From HdN1 sp052035295 (GTDB taxonomy: Bacteria > Pseudomonadota > Gammaproteobacteria > Pseudomonadales > Ketobacteraceae), in NCBI GenBank assembly GCA_052035295.1, contig JBPOHS010000002.1, positions 33,855 through 97,854 of the forward strand: a DNA stretch of 64,000 nucleotides, in the 5' to 3' direction. Below, piece after piece: positions 18,221 to 26,968 of the stretch. The number at the start of each line of letters is the position of its first letter. Position 1 is the stretch's first letter. The translations under genes were made by a program, and so were the position numbers. The notes beneath the pieces were generated by a model that saw nothing but the letters and a program-made list of their open reading frames with translations, was not told the origin of the DNA and searched no databases.

Positions 18221-19672
18221 TTGACTATTGACTGGAAGAGTTACCAAACCGACGGTTTGTTTGATGAACTGATGGTGGAGGCGGGCAAGCCCCGCAGCGT
18301 GGCCAATGCGTTATGCGAGCATTTGTCGAGTCTGTCTGATACCGACATCGGCTACTGCAAGGCGGCCGCGGAATCCGCCATCAAGGAAATGGGCATCACC
18401 TTTACCGTGTACAGCGAACAGGAAGGATCGATCGACCGCTCGTGGCCGTTCGATGTGATTCCGCGCGTCATGGCGAAAAAAGAATGGGATCGCATAGAGC
18501 AGGGGCTCAAGCAGCGCGTTCACGCGCTCAACCTGTTCATCGACGATTTGTATCACCAGCAAAAAATCGTGAAGGATGGCGTGTTCCCGGGTGAGTTGCT
18601 CGCCAATTCCGTGAACTATCGCCCCCAATGCGAAGGGTTCTCGCCCTCCTTTGGTGTGTGGGCGCATATTTGCGGCTCCGATTTGGTGCGCAACAATGAC
18701 GGCACCGTATACGTGCTTGAAGACAACCTTCGCGTTCCTTCCGGCGTGTCGTACATGCTGGAAAACCGGGCCATCATGAAGCGCGTTTTCCCGGATTTGT
18801 TTTCCGATTACGCCATCCAGCCGGTCGACGATTATCCGTCACAACTCTATGACACACTGGCGGCGCTGTCGCCGCGTCAGGGTGAAGCCCCTGAAATCGT
18901 GGTGCTGACGCCGGGAATATTCAATTCGGCGTATTTCGAGCATTCCTACCTGGCGCAGCAAATGGGTTGCGAACTGGTGGAAGGCCGCGATCTGGTCGTG
19001 CTTGATGATGATTGTGTTTACATGATCACCACCGAAGGGCTCAAGCGGGTGGATGTGATTTATCGCCGCATCGATGACTTGTTCCTCGATCCGGAGGCGT
19101 TCCACCCGGATTCGATGCTGGGTGTGAGAGGTTTGTTGCGGGCGTGGAAAAAGGGCAAGGTGGCACTTGCGAATGCGCCGGGCGCCGGGGTGGCCGATGA
19201 CAAGGTGGTGTATTCCTTTGTCCCTGAGATCATCCGTTATTACCTGGGCGAGGAAGCGATCATTCCCAACGTGCCCACCTATCGCTGCATGTTCGACAGC
19301 GAGCGTGATCATGTGTTGAAGAACCTCGACAAGCTGGTGGTAAAACCCGCCAACGAATCGGGAGGCTATGGCATGTTGATGGGGCCGATGTCGACGGCGG
19401 CAGAGCGCGCCCAGTTCGCTGAGCTGATCAAGGCCGACCCGCGCAACTATATTGCGCAGCCCACGTTGCGTCTTTCGACGGTGCCGACCTTTGTCGATCA
19501 TCATGTCGAGCCGAGACATGTTGATATGCGGCCCTTTGTGCTGTCGGCGGATCGTATTCACGTCACCATGGGAGGATTGACCCGCGTTGCCTTGCGCAAA
19601 GGTTCGCTGGTGGTGAATTCCTCGCAAGGCGGTGGCAGTAAAGATACCTGGATTGTGGACGAGGAGGTGTGA
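18221..19672 (+). CDS. Circularly permuted type 2 ATP-grasp protein
   Basis: The 483-residue protein is the stand-alone ATP-grasp ligase of the cluster. Signature segments are the nucleotide and metal site GSDLVRNNDG...VLEDNLRVPSGVSYMLENR, the lysine-glycine segment VVKPANESGGYGMLMGP, and RPFVLSADRIHVTMGGLTRVA near the C-terminus. The start is uncertain. A TTG at 18221 has GGAGA at 18208-18212 with good spacing and gives an N-terminus (TIDWKSYQTDGLFDEL) that fits the family; an in-frame TTG at 18182 lacks a ribosome site. The stop overlaps the ribosome site region of the alpha-E gene. It is predicted to join an amino acid or peptide to a carrier. Confidence 0.9.
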   Translation: MTIDWKSYQTDGLFDELMVEAGKPRSVANALCEHLSSLSDTDIGYCKAAAESAIKEMGITFTVYSEQEGSIDRSWPFDVIPRVMAKKEWDRIEQGLKQRVHALNLFIDDLYHQQKIVKDGVFPGELLANSVNYRPQCEGFSPSFGVWAHICGSDLVRNNDGTVYVLEDNLRVPSGVSYMLENRAIMKRVFPDLFSDYAIQPVDDYPSQLYDTLAALSPRQGEAPEIVVLTPGIFNSAYFEHSYLAQQMGCELVEGRDLVVLDDDCVYMITTEGLKRVDVIYRRIDDLFLDPEAFHPDSMLGVRGLLRAWKKGKVALANAPGAGVADDKVVYSFVPEIIRYYLGEEAIIPNVPTYRCMFDSERDHVLKNLDKLVVKPANESGGYGMLMGPMSTAAERAQFAELIKADPRNYIAQPTLRLSTVPTFVDHHVEPRHVDMRPFVLSADRIHVTMGGLTRVALRKGSLVVNSSQGGGSKDTWIVDEEV

Positions 19673-19674
19673 GC

Positions 19675-20640
19675 ATGCTGGCACGAGTCGCGGAATCATT
19701 GTACTGGATGGCGCGCTACTGCGAGCGCGCCGAAGATATGGCGCGCCTGATCAATGTCAATGCGCACCTGATGCTGGATTTGCCGAAAGGCGTGGCGCCT
19801 GGCTGGCGTGCCTTGATTGACATCAGTGGTGCAGAATCGCCTTACCAGGAAAAATATGACGATTTTGACGAGAAAAATGTCGTCAAGTTCCTCATTGCCG
19901 AGCCGGACTACTGTTCTTCCATTGTGTTTTGCGTCAATAACGCCCGCGAAAATGCGCGTACCATTCGCGATGTCATTCCGCGTGAAGCGTGGGAGCATAT
20001 CAACGCGTTTTCCCTGTGGGTGAAAGAAAAGGCAGAGAAATCGGCGTCGCGCCGCCACCGTTTTGATTTCCTCAATGAGGTAATCGTGCGCTGCCAGACG
20101 CTCAACGGCATTCTTTCCGGCAGCATGAACCATGATCAAGGGTATCTGTTCTTCCGGTTGGGGCGCAATCTGGAACGGGCTGACATGACCACCCGTATCA
20201 TCGATGTGCGTTCTGCCGGATTGATGCCGGGCAGTGATACTGAACGTTATGAGCATTTCGACAACCTGCAATGGATGAGCGTGCTCAAATCCCTCACGGC
20301 GTATCAAATGTATCGCCAAAGCATGCATGTATCGGTGCGTCGCGTGGAAGTGCTGAAATTCCTCTTTCTTTCCGATGTCTTCCCGCGCGCTGTCCTGCAT
20401 TGCCTGGGTGATCTGGAGGATGGCATCCAGAGCCTGCCTCGCAATGGTGTCGCGCTGGCCGCGTTGGCCCGTGTCAAACAGTTGGTCAAGACGGATACGG
20501 CACCGATGTCGCAGAACGAGTTGCATGAGTTCATCGATCATGTGCAGATAGGCCTGATCGCGGTAGGGCAAGCCTTGTCAGACAACTACTTCTGGACGGG
20601 GATTGCGCAGCGTCATGGTGTTTTGCGTAGCGTAGCTTAA
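19675..20640 (+). CDS. Alpha-E domain protein
   Basis: The 321-residue all-helical protein is the partner that almost always accompanies the permuted ATP-grasp ligase. Its N-terminus MLARVAESLYWMARYCERAEDMARL is represented here by the core ARVAESLYWMARYCERAE and matches the C-terminal half of the fusion at 14544-17138. GAGGAGG at 19661-19667 gives ideal spacing to the ATG at 19675, two bases after the stop of the ATP-grasp gene, so the two are translated together. No catalytic residues are known for this domain. It closes the five-gene cluster. Confidence 0.9.
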   Translation: MLARVAESLYWMARYCERAEDMARLINVNAHLMLDLPKGVAPGWRALIDISGAESPYQEKYDDFDEKNVVKFLIAEPDYCSSIVFCVNNARENARTIRDVIPREAWEHINAFSLWVKEKAEKSASRRHRFDFLNEVIVRCQTLNGILSGSMNHDQGYLFFRLGRNLERADMTTRIIDVRSAGLMPGSDTERYEHFDNLQWMSVLKSLTAYQMYRQSMHVSVRRVEVLKFLFLSDVFPRAVLHCLGDLEDGIQSLPRNGVALAALARVKQLVKTDTAPMSQNELHEFIDHVQIGLIAVGQALSDNYFWTGIAQRHGVLRSVA

Positions 20641-20726
20641 GACGGGCGTTTCCTTGCCAGCGTGCGGCATGGGAGCTATACCTCTGAATTGGGTCCTTCA
20701 GCTCTGTTCACGTGTCTATAGCTCTC

Positions 20727-21590
20727 ATGTCAAGCACCGTCATGCCAAACCCTGTGTCGCAATCTTTGGATTCAAATCCGGCAGCGTCAGAAGCCACGGG
20801 TTCAACGCTCGCCACTTCCATGCATCCTGTCTCGAAATATCGTAACGTCGTTGCGCAATCCGATTTCGGTCCGATCATCATCAATGTCAACGATGACACC
20901 ATCGGTGCCAACATTACCCGCAATGGCTATTGGGGAAAGCTGGACATCCTGTTGATCGAGAGTTTGCTGATCGGCATGTATGGCACCGGGCAACCCATGG
21001 TGCTGCTGGATGTCGGCACCAATATCGGCACTCACACGCTTGCTTTCGCCAAATACCCTTTTACCCATTTGACCGTGCACGGGTTCGAAGCGCAGCGGGA
21101 AATGTTTCATATGCTGGCGGGGACCATTGCCCTCAATGGCCTCTCCAATGTGCAGCTCCACCATGCGGCGGTGTCGAATGTGTCCGGCGTCGACATGCTC
21201 ATTCCACGCGTTGACTATGGTTCGCGCAGTAATTTCGGCTCTTATGAACTTGAACCCGCCAGGCGCAGCGATACGGCAGACATGTACGTCGAAGGTGCTT
21301 ATGACACCATCAAGACGGTGTGTATCGATGATCTTCATCTCTCATCGGTGCGCTTGATCAAGATCGATGTGGAAGGCATGGAAGACAAGGTGGTCGATGG
21401 TGCCCGTCATACCATTGCCAGTCAGCGCCCCTTGTTGTTCATCGAGACCTTCAAAACCGATTTTGTGGTCATCCACCGCTTTTTGTCTGCATTGAAATAC
21501 CGGATGTATATCACCAAGGATCTGGATGCGATCTGTATCCCGGGTGAGTATGGCATTGGTGTCAACGGTACTACATTGTTGAATCCTTGA
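20727..21590 (+). CDS. FkbM family methyltransferase
   Basis: The 287-residue protein is a SAM-dependent methyltransferase of the FkbM type, enzymes that usually O-methylate sugars or polyketide-like products. The SAM-binding motif VLLDVGTNIGTHTLAFAK and the second motif VRLIKIDVEGMEDKVVDG are clear. The start is unsure: ATG at 20727 and 20742 and GTG at 20712 are in frame and none has a good ribosome site, while the conserved region begins about 35 residues in. It follows the alpha-E gene by 86 bases on the same strand and may or may not belong to that pathway. Confidence 0.85.
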   Translation: MSSTVMPNPVSQSLDSNPAASEATGSTLATSMHPVSKYRNVVAQSDFGPIIINVNDDTIGANITRNGYWGKLDILLIESLLIGMYGTGQPMVLLDVGTNIGTHTLAFAKYPFTHLTVHGFEAQREMFHMLAGTIALNGLSNVQLHHAAVSNVSGVDMLIPRVDYGSRSNFGSYELEPARRSDTADMYVEGAYDTIKTVCIDDLHLSSVRLIKIDVEGMEDKVVDGARHTIASQRPLLFIETFKTDFVVIHRFLSALKYRMYITKDLDAICIPGEYGIGVNGTTLLNP

Positions 21591-21680
21591 GGTTTTTTCG
21601 CATTCAAGGCCTTCCTTCCGGATTGTCTATACTGTAATGGATAGTCTCCTCTCGTCTGCATGAAGTAACGCCGGGGCGGA

Positions 21681-23792
21681 ATGAAGCGCAGTATTGCTGG
21701 CCTGATTTGGCTGTTCTGGTGGCTGCCGTTGGTGGCGTGGTCTTCGTCTGTCCGTGAGGTCGATGAAGCCGTGGGCCGTCATGATGTGTCTGCCGCTTTC
21801 GATTACCTCGAAGACCGTGAGCAACGTCTGGATTTCAGTGCGGTGCGTGGCGGTCATGTCGAGTTCATTCCCAATGCCCGTGAAACCCTGTCGTTTGGAT
21901 ATGTGAATTCTGCTTATTGGCTGCGCTTGACGGTGGTCAGCCGGGCCTCGCGTGATACATCGTGGTTGCTGGAGCTGGCCGGACTTGCCCGTTCCATCGA
22001 CCGCATCGATGCCTGGTTGCCGGAGCACACGCAGGGCAACAGCGAGTCCTGGACCTTCAAGCATTTTCGTTCCGGTGATCGGGTTCCGTTTGCGCAACGC
22101 AGCGTTCAGCATCACGCCATTCTGTTTCCGCTTTCCTTGCCACCCGGGGAACCCGTTACCCTGTATTTGCGTGTGAGCACCAATGGCACCTTGCAAATGC
22201 CCGCAGTCCTCTGGTCGACGGCTCGCTATGCCGAGCTCGAACATCATGATTATCTGCAGGAAGGTATTTTCTACGGCATTCTGCTGGTGATGATTTTTTA
22301 CAACGCATTCATCTTCGTGTCAGTGCGCGATGCGAGTTATTTGCATTACGTGCTTTATCTGGTGTGTGTGATCTTTTTTGCCATCTCGCTCAAAGGGATC
22401 GGGTTCGAATACTTATGGCCCGAGGCAACCTGGTGGAACAACAAGAGTAACCTGGTGTTTGCGGTGTTCGGCGTTTTTTTCTTGCTGCTGTTTGCCGTCA
22501 GTTTTTTACAGACACGAAAAAATACGCCTTATATTCATCTCTTGCTCAGGAGCCTGCTGTTCACCAGTGTGGTCATTTTGCCATTGGTGTTTTTCGGTTC
22601 TCACCATGTCGCCGCCTCAGCGTTATCGATGCAATACCTGATATCAGTGGGCGCCGTGATCGTGGCTGCGTCGTTGACGCTCAAGCGGGGATTCAAGGCC
22701 GCCCGCTATTATTTGCTGGCGTGGTTGGGTGTGCTGCTGGCGGTGTTGATGTGGGTGCTGAACAGCTTCAGTTTGATCAATAATTCGTGGATCGGTGCCT
22801 ACAGCTTTCAGGTGGGAACGGCGATACAGGTGATCCTGTTTTCCTTTGCCCTGGCCGATCGTATCAACCTGTTGCGACGTGAACGCGAATCAGCGTTGAA
22901 AATGCAGCTGGAGCATTCCCGCAAGCTGATTTCGATGGCGGATATGTTCGAGAAATTCGTACCACGCCAGTTTCTCAGTCGCATTGCCCGCAAGGGTATC
23001 GAGAATATTGAACTGGGCAAGGCCGAGGATGACACCATCTCGGTATTGTTTGCCGATATCCGTGGGTTTACACCGCTGTCAGAAGCGATGAATCCACAGC
23101 AGTTGCTGAACTTTCTCAATTCCTATTTCAAACGGATGGACAAGGTCATCCACCATCACGATGGTTTTATCGACAAATTCCTGGGTGACGGCATCATGGC
23201 GATTTTCGAAGCGGGCAATGTCACCCAGGGAGCGCGCAATGCCGTGCTGGCAGCCATCGACATGCACAAGGCGCTGATCATTTATAACGAACATCGCGCC
23301 AATTCCGGGTATTCGCCCATTGATATCGGAATAGGCGTCAACACCGGTGACGTGGTCATAGGTACCGTGGGATCGGAAGAACGCATGGATTCAACCGTGC
23401 TGGGGGATAACGTCAATATTGCGGCGCGCCTGCAGGAACTCACCAAAACCTTTGGCGTGAAAATCATCGTGTCCGACCATACCCAGATCAGTCTCGGGGG
23501 AGACAGCGGTTTTCTGCTGCGCGAGCTGGGTGACGTCAACGTGCGTGGCCGCAAGGAATCCGTGCGCCTGTTTGAAGTGTTCAATGCCGACCCGGATCCG
23601 GTGCAGCAAGACAAACTCTCGGCGTTACCAACGCATCGTGTGGCGCTGGAATGTTTCCGGCGCGGGGAATGGGCGTGGGCCAAAATGCTCTGGGAAGACT
23701 GCCAGAATCGATACCCTACCGATCCGGTTTATCGCTACATGCTGGAACAGTGCGATCTGCACCTTGTCAGCGCCTCGCTAAACAGTTATTAA
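21681..23792 (+). CDS. 7TMR-DISM receptor adenylate/guanylate cyclase
   Basis: The 703-residue membrane protein makes a cyclic nucleotide in response to an outside signal. A signal sequence (residues 1-20) is followed by a periplasmic DISM sensing domain (about 35-170), seven membrane helices (about 185-395), a short coiled linker, and a class III cyclase domain (about 445-620). The metal-binding aspartates lie in SVLFADIRGFTPLSEAM and in KFLGDGIMAIF, and the dimer-forming GDVVIGTVGSEERMDSTVLGD region is shown here by its core GDVVIGTVGS. A helical tail of about 70 residues ends the protein. ATP or GTP preference cannot be settled by eye. It is separate from its neighbours. Confidence 0.9.
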   Translation: MKRSIAGLIWLFWWLPLVAWSSSVREVDEAVGRHDVSAAFDYLEDREQRLDFSAVRGGHVEFIPNARETLSFGYVNSAYWLRLTVVSRASRDTSWLLELAGLARSIDRIDAWLPEHTQGNSESWTFKHFRSGDRVPFAQRSVQHHAILFPLSLPPGEPVTLYLRVSTNGTLQMPAVLWSTARYAELEHHDYLQEGIFYGILLVMIFYNAFIFVSVRDASYLHYVLYLVCVIFFAISLKGIGFEYLWPEATWWNNKSNLVFAVFGVFFLLLFAVSFLQTRKNTPYIHLLLRSLLFTSVVILPLVFFGSHHVAASALSMQYLISVGAVIVAASLTLKRGFKAARYYLLAWLGVLLAVLMWVLNSFSLINNSWIGAYSFQVGTAIQVILFSFALADRINLLRRERESALKMQLEHSRKLISMADMFEKFVPRQFLSRIARKGIENIELGKAEDDTISVLFADIRGFTPLSEAMNPQQLLNFLNSYFKRMDKVIHHHDGFIDKFLGDGIMAIFEAGNVTQGARNAVLAAIDMHKALIIYNEHRANSGYSPIDIGIGVNTGDVVIGTVGSEERMDSTVLGDNVNIAARLQELTKTFGVKIIVSDHTQISLGGDSGFLLRELGDVNVRGRKESVRLFEVFNADPDPVQQDKLSALPTHRVALECFRRGEWAWAKMLWEDCQNRYPTDPVYRYMLEQCDLHLVSASLNSY

Positions 23793-23863
23793 TCATTGCA
23801 TCACTCATTTTGGTGCATTGCTCTGGATCGTTTTCTTCCGCCAGGGCGGGTTGAGGTTTTTGC

Positions 23864-25024
23864 ATGGCAAAGAAATCCTGGGGTTCCCGTGTTGCTATCG
23901 TGGTTCTGATCGCCGGTGCTGCCGCGTTCTGGTTTTATCGCACGCAGGATCAAGCGCTCACGGTGCGTACGGCAATGATCGATCAAGGCACCGTGGAACG
24001 CACGGTGGCCAATACCCGTGCAGGCACGGTCAAGGCATGCCAGCGTTCAAAACTCGCCATGCAGCGGGGCGGTGTGGTCGCCACGCTCGATGTCAAAAAG
24101 GGGGATCGTGTCAAACCGGGTGACGTGCTGCTCACGCTGGTCAATGATGATTTCAAGGCGCGGGTGAAGCAGGCCGAAGCACAGCTTTCTTCCGCACGTC
24201 TGGCACATGATCAGGCCTGTGCCACCGCCGATCAGAATCAGCGTGATGCCAATCGTGCCGAATCACTCGGCAAACGCAATCTCTTGTCGGAGGAAAATCG
24301 CGAAACGGCCCTGACCCGCGCCATTACCACCCGCAAGGCCTGTCAGGTGGCAGAAGCTCAGGAAAGCATGGCTGGCGCATCGTTGAACATGGAGGAGGCG
24401 ATGCTCGAACAAACCGTGTTGCGTGCGCCGTTTAGCGGCATCGTTGCCGAGATCAATGGCGAAATCGGTGAGTATGTCACGCCTTCGCCGCCGGGCGTGC
24501 CGACCCCGCCGGCGGTGGATTTGATCGATGATTCCTGTCTTTATGTCACGGCGCCCATTGATGAAGTCGATGCGGCCCAGTTGCGTACCGGTTTGACGGC
24601 GCGTATCACACTCGATGCATTTCGGGGGCGCACTTTCCTGGCCACGCTCACCCGTATTGCACCCTACGTGCAGGAGCTGGAAAAACAGGCGCGGACGGTG
24701 GATGTCGATCTGAAACTGCAAGCCGTTCCTGAGGATGTGCCGTTGTTGGTGGGTTATAGCGCCGATGCCGAGATCATTATCGAGACGCGTGAAAATGTTG
24801 TGCGCGTGCCGGTAGAAGCAGTGCAGGAAGGGGATCGCGTGCTCGTCGTCAACGCTGAACAGCGGCTGGAATCGCGCGAGATCAAGACGGGTGTCAGCAA
24901 CTGGACTTACCGTGAAGTGCGCAGTGGCCTGAATGCGGGTGATCAGGTGCTGGTGTCATTTGATGTGCCGGGAGCGGTGGCCGGTGCGAAGGTTCGTAAC
25001 GCTTCGGCTGTGGCGCAACCATGA
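23864..25024 (+). CDS. MacA/HlyD-like periplasmic adaptor
   Basis: The 386-residue protein is a membrane fusion protein that links an inner-membrane ABC transporter to an outer-membrane channel. One N-terminal membrane helix (residues 6-24) anchors it. A lipoyl half-motif (GGVVATLDVKKGDRVKPGD) and its partner (LRAPFSGIVAEINGEIGEYV) flank a short helical hairpin at about 85-170. The second half is the usual beta-barrel. It overlaps the ATPase gene by four bases and heads a four-gene operon with an ATPase and two MacB-like permeases. The exported substrate (peptide, lipid or lipoprotein) is unknown. Confidence 0.9.
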   Translation: MAKKSWGSRVAIVVLIAGAAAFWFYRTQDQALTVRTAMIDQGTVERTVANTRAGTVKACQRSKLAMQRGGVVATLDVKKGDRVKPGDVLLTLVNDDFKARVKQAEAQLSSARLAHDQACATADQNQRDANRAESLGKRNLLSEENRETALTRAITTRKACQVAEAQESMAGASLNMEEAMLEQTVLRAPFSGIVAEINGEIGEYVTPSPPGVPTPPAVDLIDDSCLYVTAPIDEVDAAQLRTGLTARITLDAFRGRTFLATLTRIAPYVQELEKQARTVDVDLKLQAVPEDVPLLVGYSADAEIIIETRENVVRVPVEAVQEGDRVLVVNAEQRLESREIKTGVSNWTYREVRSGLNAGDQVLVSFDVPGAVAGAKVRNASAVAQP

Positions 25025-25770
25025 CACAGATTGCTGTCGATGCGGTCAGCAAGACTTTCCGGCTGGGTGATCAGATCGTGCATGGTCTCGACAATGTGTC
25101 GCTGGCGGTGGACGCGGGGGAATACGTTTCCGTCATGGGCCCGTCAGGGTCGGGCAAGTCGACCTTGCTCAACCTGATTGGTTTGCTGGATCGGCCGGAT
25201 ACCGGGCGTTATTCCCTTGAGGGCACCGAGACGACCGTGCTGGGCGAAGAAGATCGTGCCCGTTTGCGTGGTGACGTGATCGGTTTCGTATTCCAGAGCT
25301 ATCATCTCATTCCCCGCCTGACGGCCCGCGAGAACGTCGAACTGCCCCTCATGCTGGCCGGTATTGCCCCCCGGGAGCGCAAGCGTCGCGTCGAGGAAAC
25401 CCTGCAACGACTCGGTATTGCGGAACGCGGCCATCATCTTCCCAATCAGCTGTCGGGGGGCCAGCGTCAACGGGTCGCGATTGGGCGCGCCATTGTCATG
25501 CAACCGCGATTGCTGCTGGCCGATGAACCCACAGGAAACCTCGACAGTCGTTCCGGGGCCGATGTGGTCGACGTGCTGGAACAGCTCAACCGCGAAGGTG
25601 TCACGCTGCTGGTCGTGACACACGATGCGGCGTTGGGCGCTCGTGCCCGGCGTCGAATCAGCATGCGCGATGGTTGTATTGTCAGCGACGACACCTCGGT
25701 GCTCGCAGATACCTCAGGTCGTGCCGAAGTGGTCGTTCCGGGTGGGGTGCCCCCTCATGCGCAGACTTGA
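25021..25770 (+). CDS. ABC transporter ATPase, MacB/LolD type
   Basis: The 249-residue ATPase carries Walker A GPSGSGKST near residue 40, the signature LSGGQRQRVAIGRA near 142, Walker B LLLADEPTGNLDS near 164, and the switch histidine in VVTHD. The SGGQRQRVAIGRAIV and TGNLDS forms are typical of the MacB/LolD group that powers extracytoplasmic work without moving a solute through a channel. It overlaps the adaptor before it by four bases and the first permease after it by 14, so the operon is tightly coupled. Confidence 0.93.
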   Translation: MTQIAVDAVSKTFRLGDQIVHGLDNVSLAVDAGEYVSVMGPSGSGKSTLLNLIGLLDRPDTGRYSLEGTETTVLGEEDRARLRGDVIGFVFQSYHLIPRLTARENVELPLMLAGIAPRERKRRVEETLQRLGIAERGHHLPNQLSGGQRQRVAIGRAIVMQPRLLLADEPTGNLDSRSGADVVDVLEQLNREGVTLLVVTHDAALGARARRRISMRDGCIVSDDTSVLADTSGRAEVVVPGGVPPHAQT

Positions 25771-26965
25771 TCAGGGGCGATTTGCCCTGCAGGCCCTGTT
25801 GCGGCAGCGTTTTCGTACCGCCATGACCCTGCTGGCGATGGGCATCGGAGCGGCGGCGGTCGTCATGCTCACCGGTCTTGGCGATGGGGCCCGTCTGTAT
25901 GTCGTTTCCCAGTTTGAATCCCTGGGGCAGCGGGTGCTGGCGGTTATTCCCGGACGCAATGAAACGGTGGGGGGCATGCCCCCCATGGCCGGTGAGGGTG
26001 CCCGTGATATCACCCTCGAAGAAGCCTGGGCGTTACGACGTATCAGCGGCGTTACCCTGACCGCGCCCATGGTGTTGGGTACCAGCGAGATTTCCTTTGG
26101 CGCGCGCAGTCGCAATTTGATGGTAGTGGGAACGACCGGCGAATTTTTCTCGATCCGGTCCTTGCTGCTTGAAAAGGGTGAACTGCTACCGGCAGCCGAT
26201 GGCGATATCAGTCAGCCAGTGTGCGTGGTGGGCGCGAATGTGCGTGATGAATTATTCGGTGTGCAGCCGGTGTTGGGGCAATGGCTGCGGCTCAATGAAC
26301 GTCGTTGCCGCGTAATCGGCGTGTTGAGTACGGCCGGTACCAATTTTGGCATCAACTTGAGTGATGTGGTGTTGGTTCCCGTTGATTACGCACGGTCCCT
26401 GTTCAACGTAACGGGTTTGTTTCGTGTGCTGGTAGCCTTTTCGGCGGGCAGCAACGAGACAGGCATCAGTCGCGCCATCGAGCAGCGATTCACCGAATGG
26501 CATGATGTGCTGGACGTCACGGTGATCAGCCCACGTGCAATGATGGCGTCGTTCGACAAGATCCTGGTGACCCTTACGCTGGCCGTTGCGGGCATTGCTG
26601 CCATCAGCCTCATGGTGGCAGGGGTGCTGGTGATGAATGTCATGCTGATCAATGTGTCGCAGCGAACCGCCGAAATCGGCTTGCTGAAAGCGCTTGGGGC
26701 GACGGCCGCTGATGTCCGGCGTTTGTTTCTGGCCGAGGCCAGTTTGCTGTCTACTATTGGTGGCGTCACGGGCGTGGCGGTCGGGTTGGGAGGTTTGGCA
26801 TTCCTGCGCTCGGTGTTTCCCAGTATTCCGTTTGCCGCGCCGTTGTGGAGTATCTTGTCGGCGCTGGGCATTTCGTTGCTGGTGGGCATCGTGTTTGCCT
26901 GGATTCCGGCGGCGCGCGCCGCGGCCATGCAACCGCTCGATGCCTTGCAACGCAAGAAGGGGTGA
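25757..26965 (+). CDS. MacB-like ABC permease, first copy
   Basis: The 402-residue protein has one membrane helix at the N-terminus (FRTAMTLLAMGIGAAAVVML), a large periplasmic MacB_PCD-type domain (about 45-275), and three C-terminal membrane helices ending with the family motif PARAAAMQPLDALQ. This is the FtsX/MacB permease plan. I chose the ATG at 25757 since upstream frame lies inside the ATPase gene and the conserved MRRLDQGRFALQALLRQRFR start fits. It pairs with the next permease to form a heterodimer. Confidence 0.9.
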   Translation: MRRLDQGRFALQALLRQRFRTAMTLLAMGIGAAAVVMLTGLGDGARLYVVSQFESLGQRVLAVIPGRNETVGGMPPMAGEGARDITLEEAWALRRISGVTLTAPMVLGTSEISFGARSRNLMVVGTTGEFFSIRSLLLEKGELLPAADGDISQPVCVVGANVRDELFGVQPVLGQWLRLNERRCRVIGVLSTAGTNFGINLSDVVLVPVDYARSLFNVTGLFRVLVAFSAGSNETGISRAIEQRFTEWHDVLDVTVISPRAMMASFDKILVTLTLAVAGIAAISLMVAGVLVMNVMLINVSQRTAEIGLLKALGATAADVRRLFLAEASLLSTIGGVTGVAVGLGGLAFLRSVFPSIPFAAPLWSILSALGISLLVGIVFAWIPAARAAAMQPLDALQRKKG

Positions 26966-26968
26966 GTC

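Noticed and set aside
21628..21633. TATACT as a -10 element for the cyclase gene
   Set aside because: No acceptable -35 hexamer lies at the right distance, so a promoter call would be a guess.
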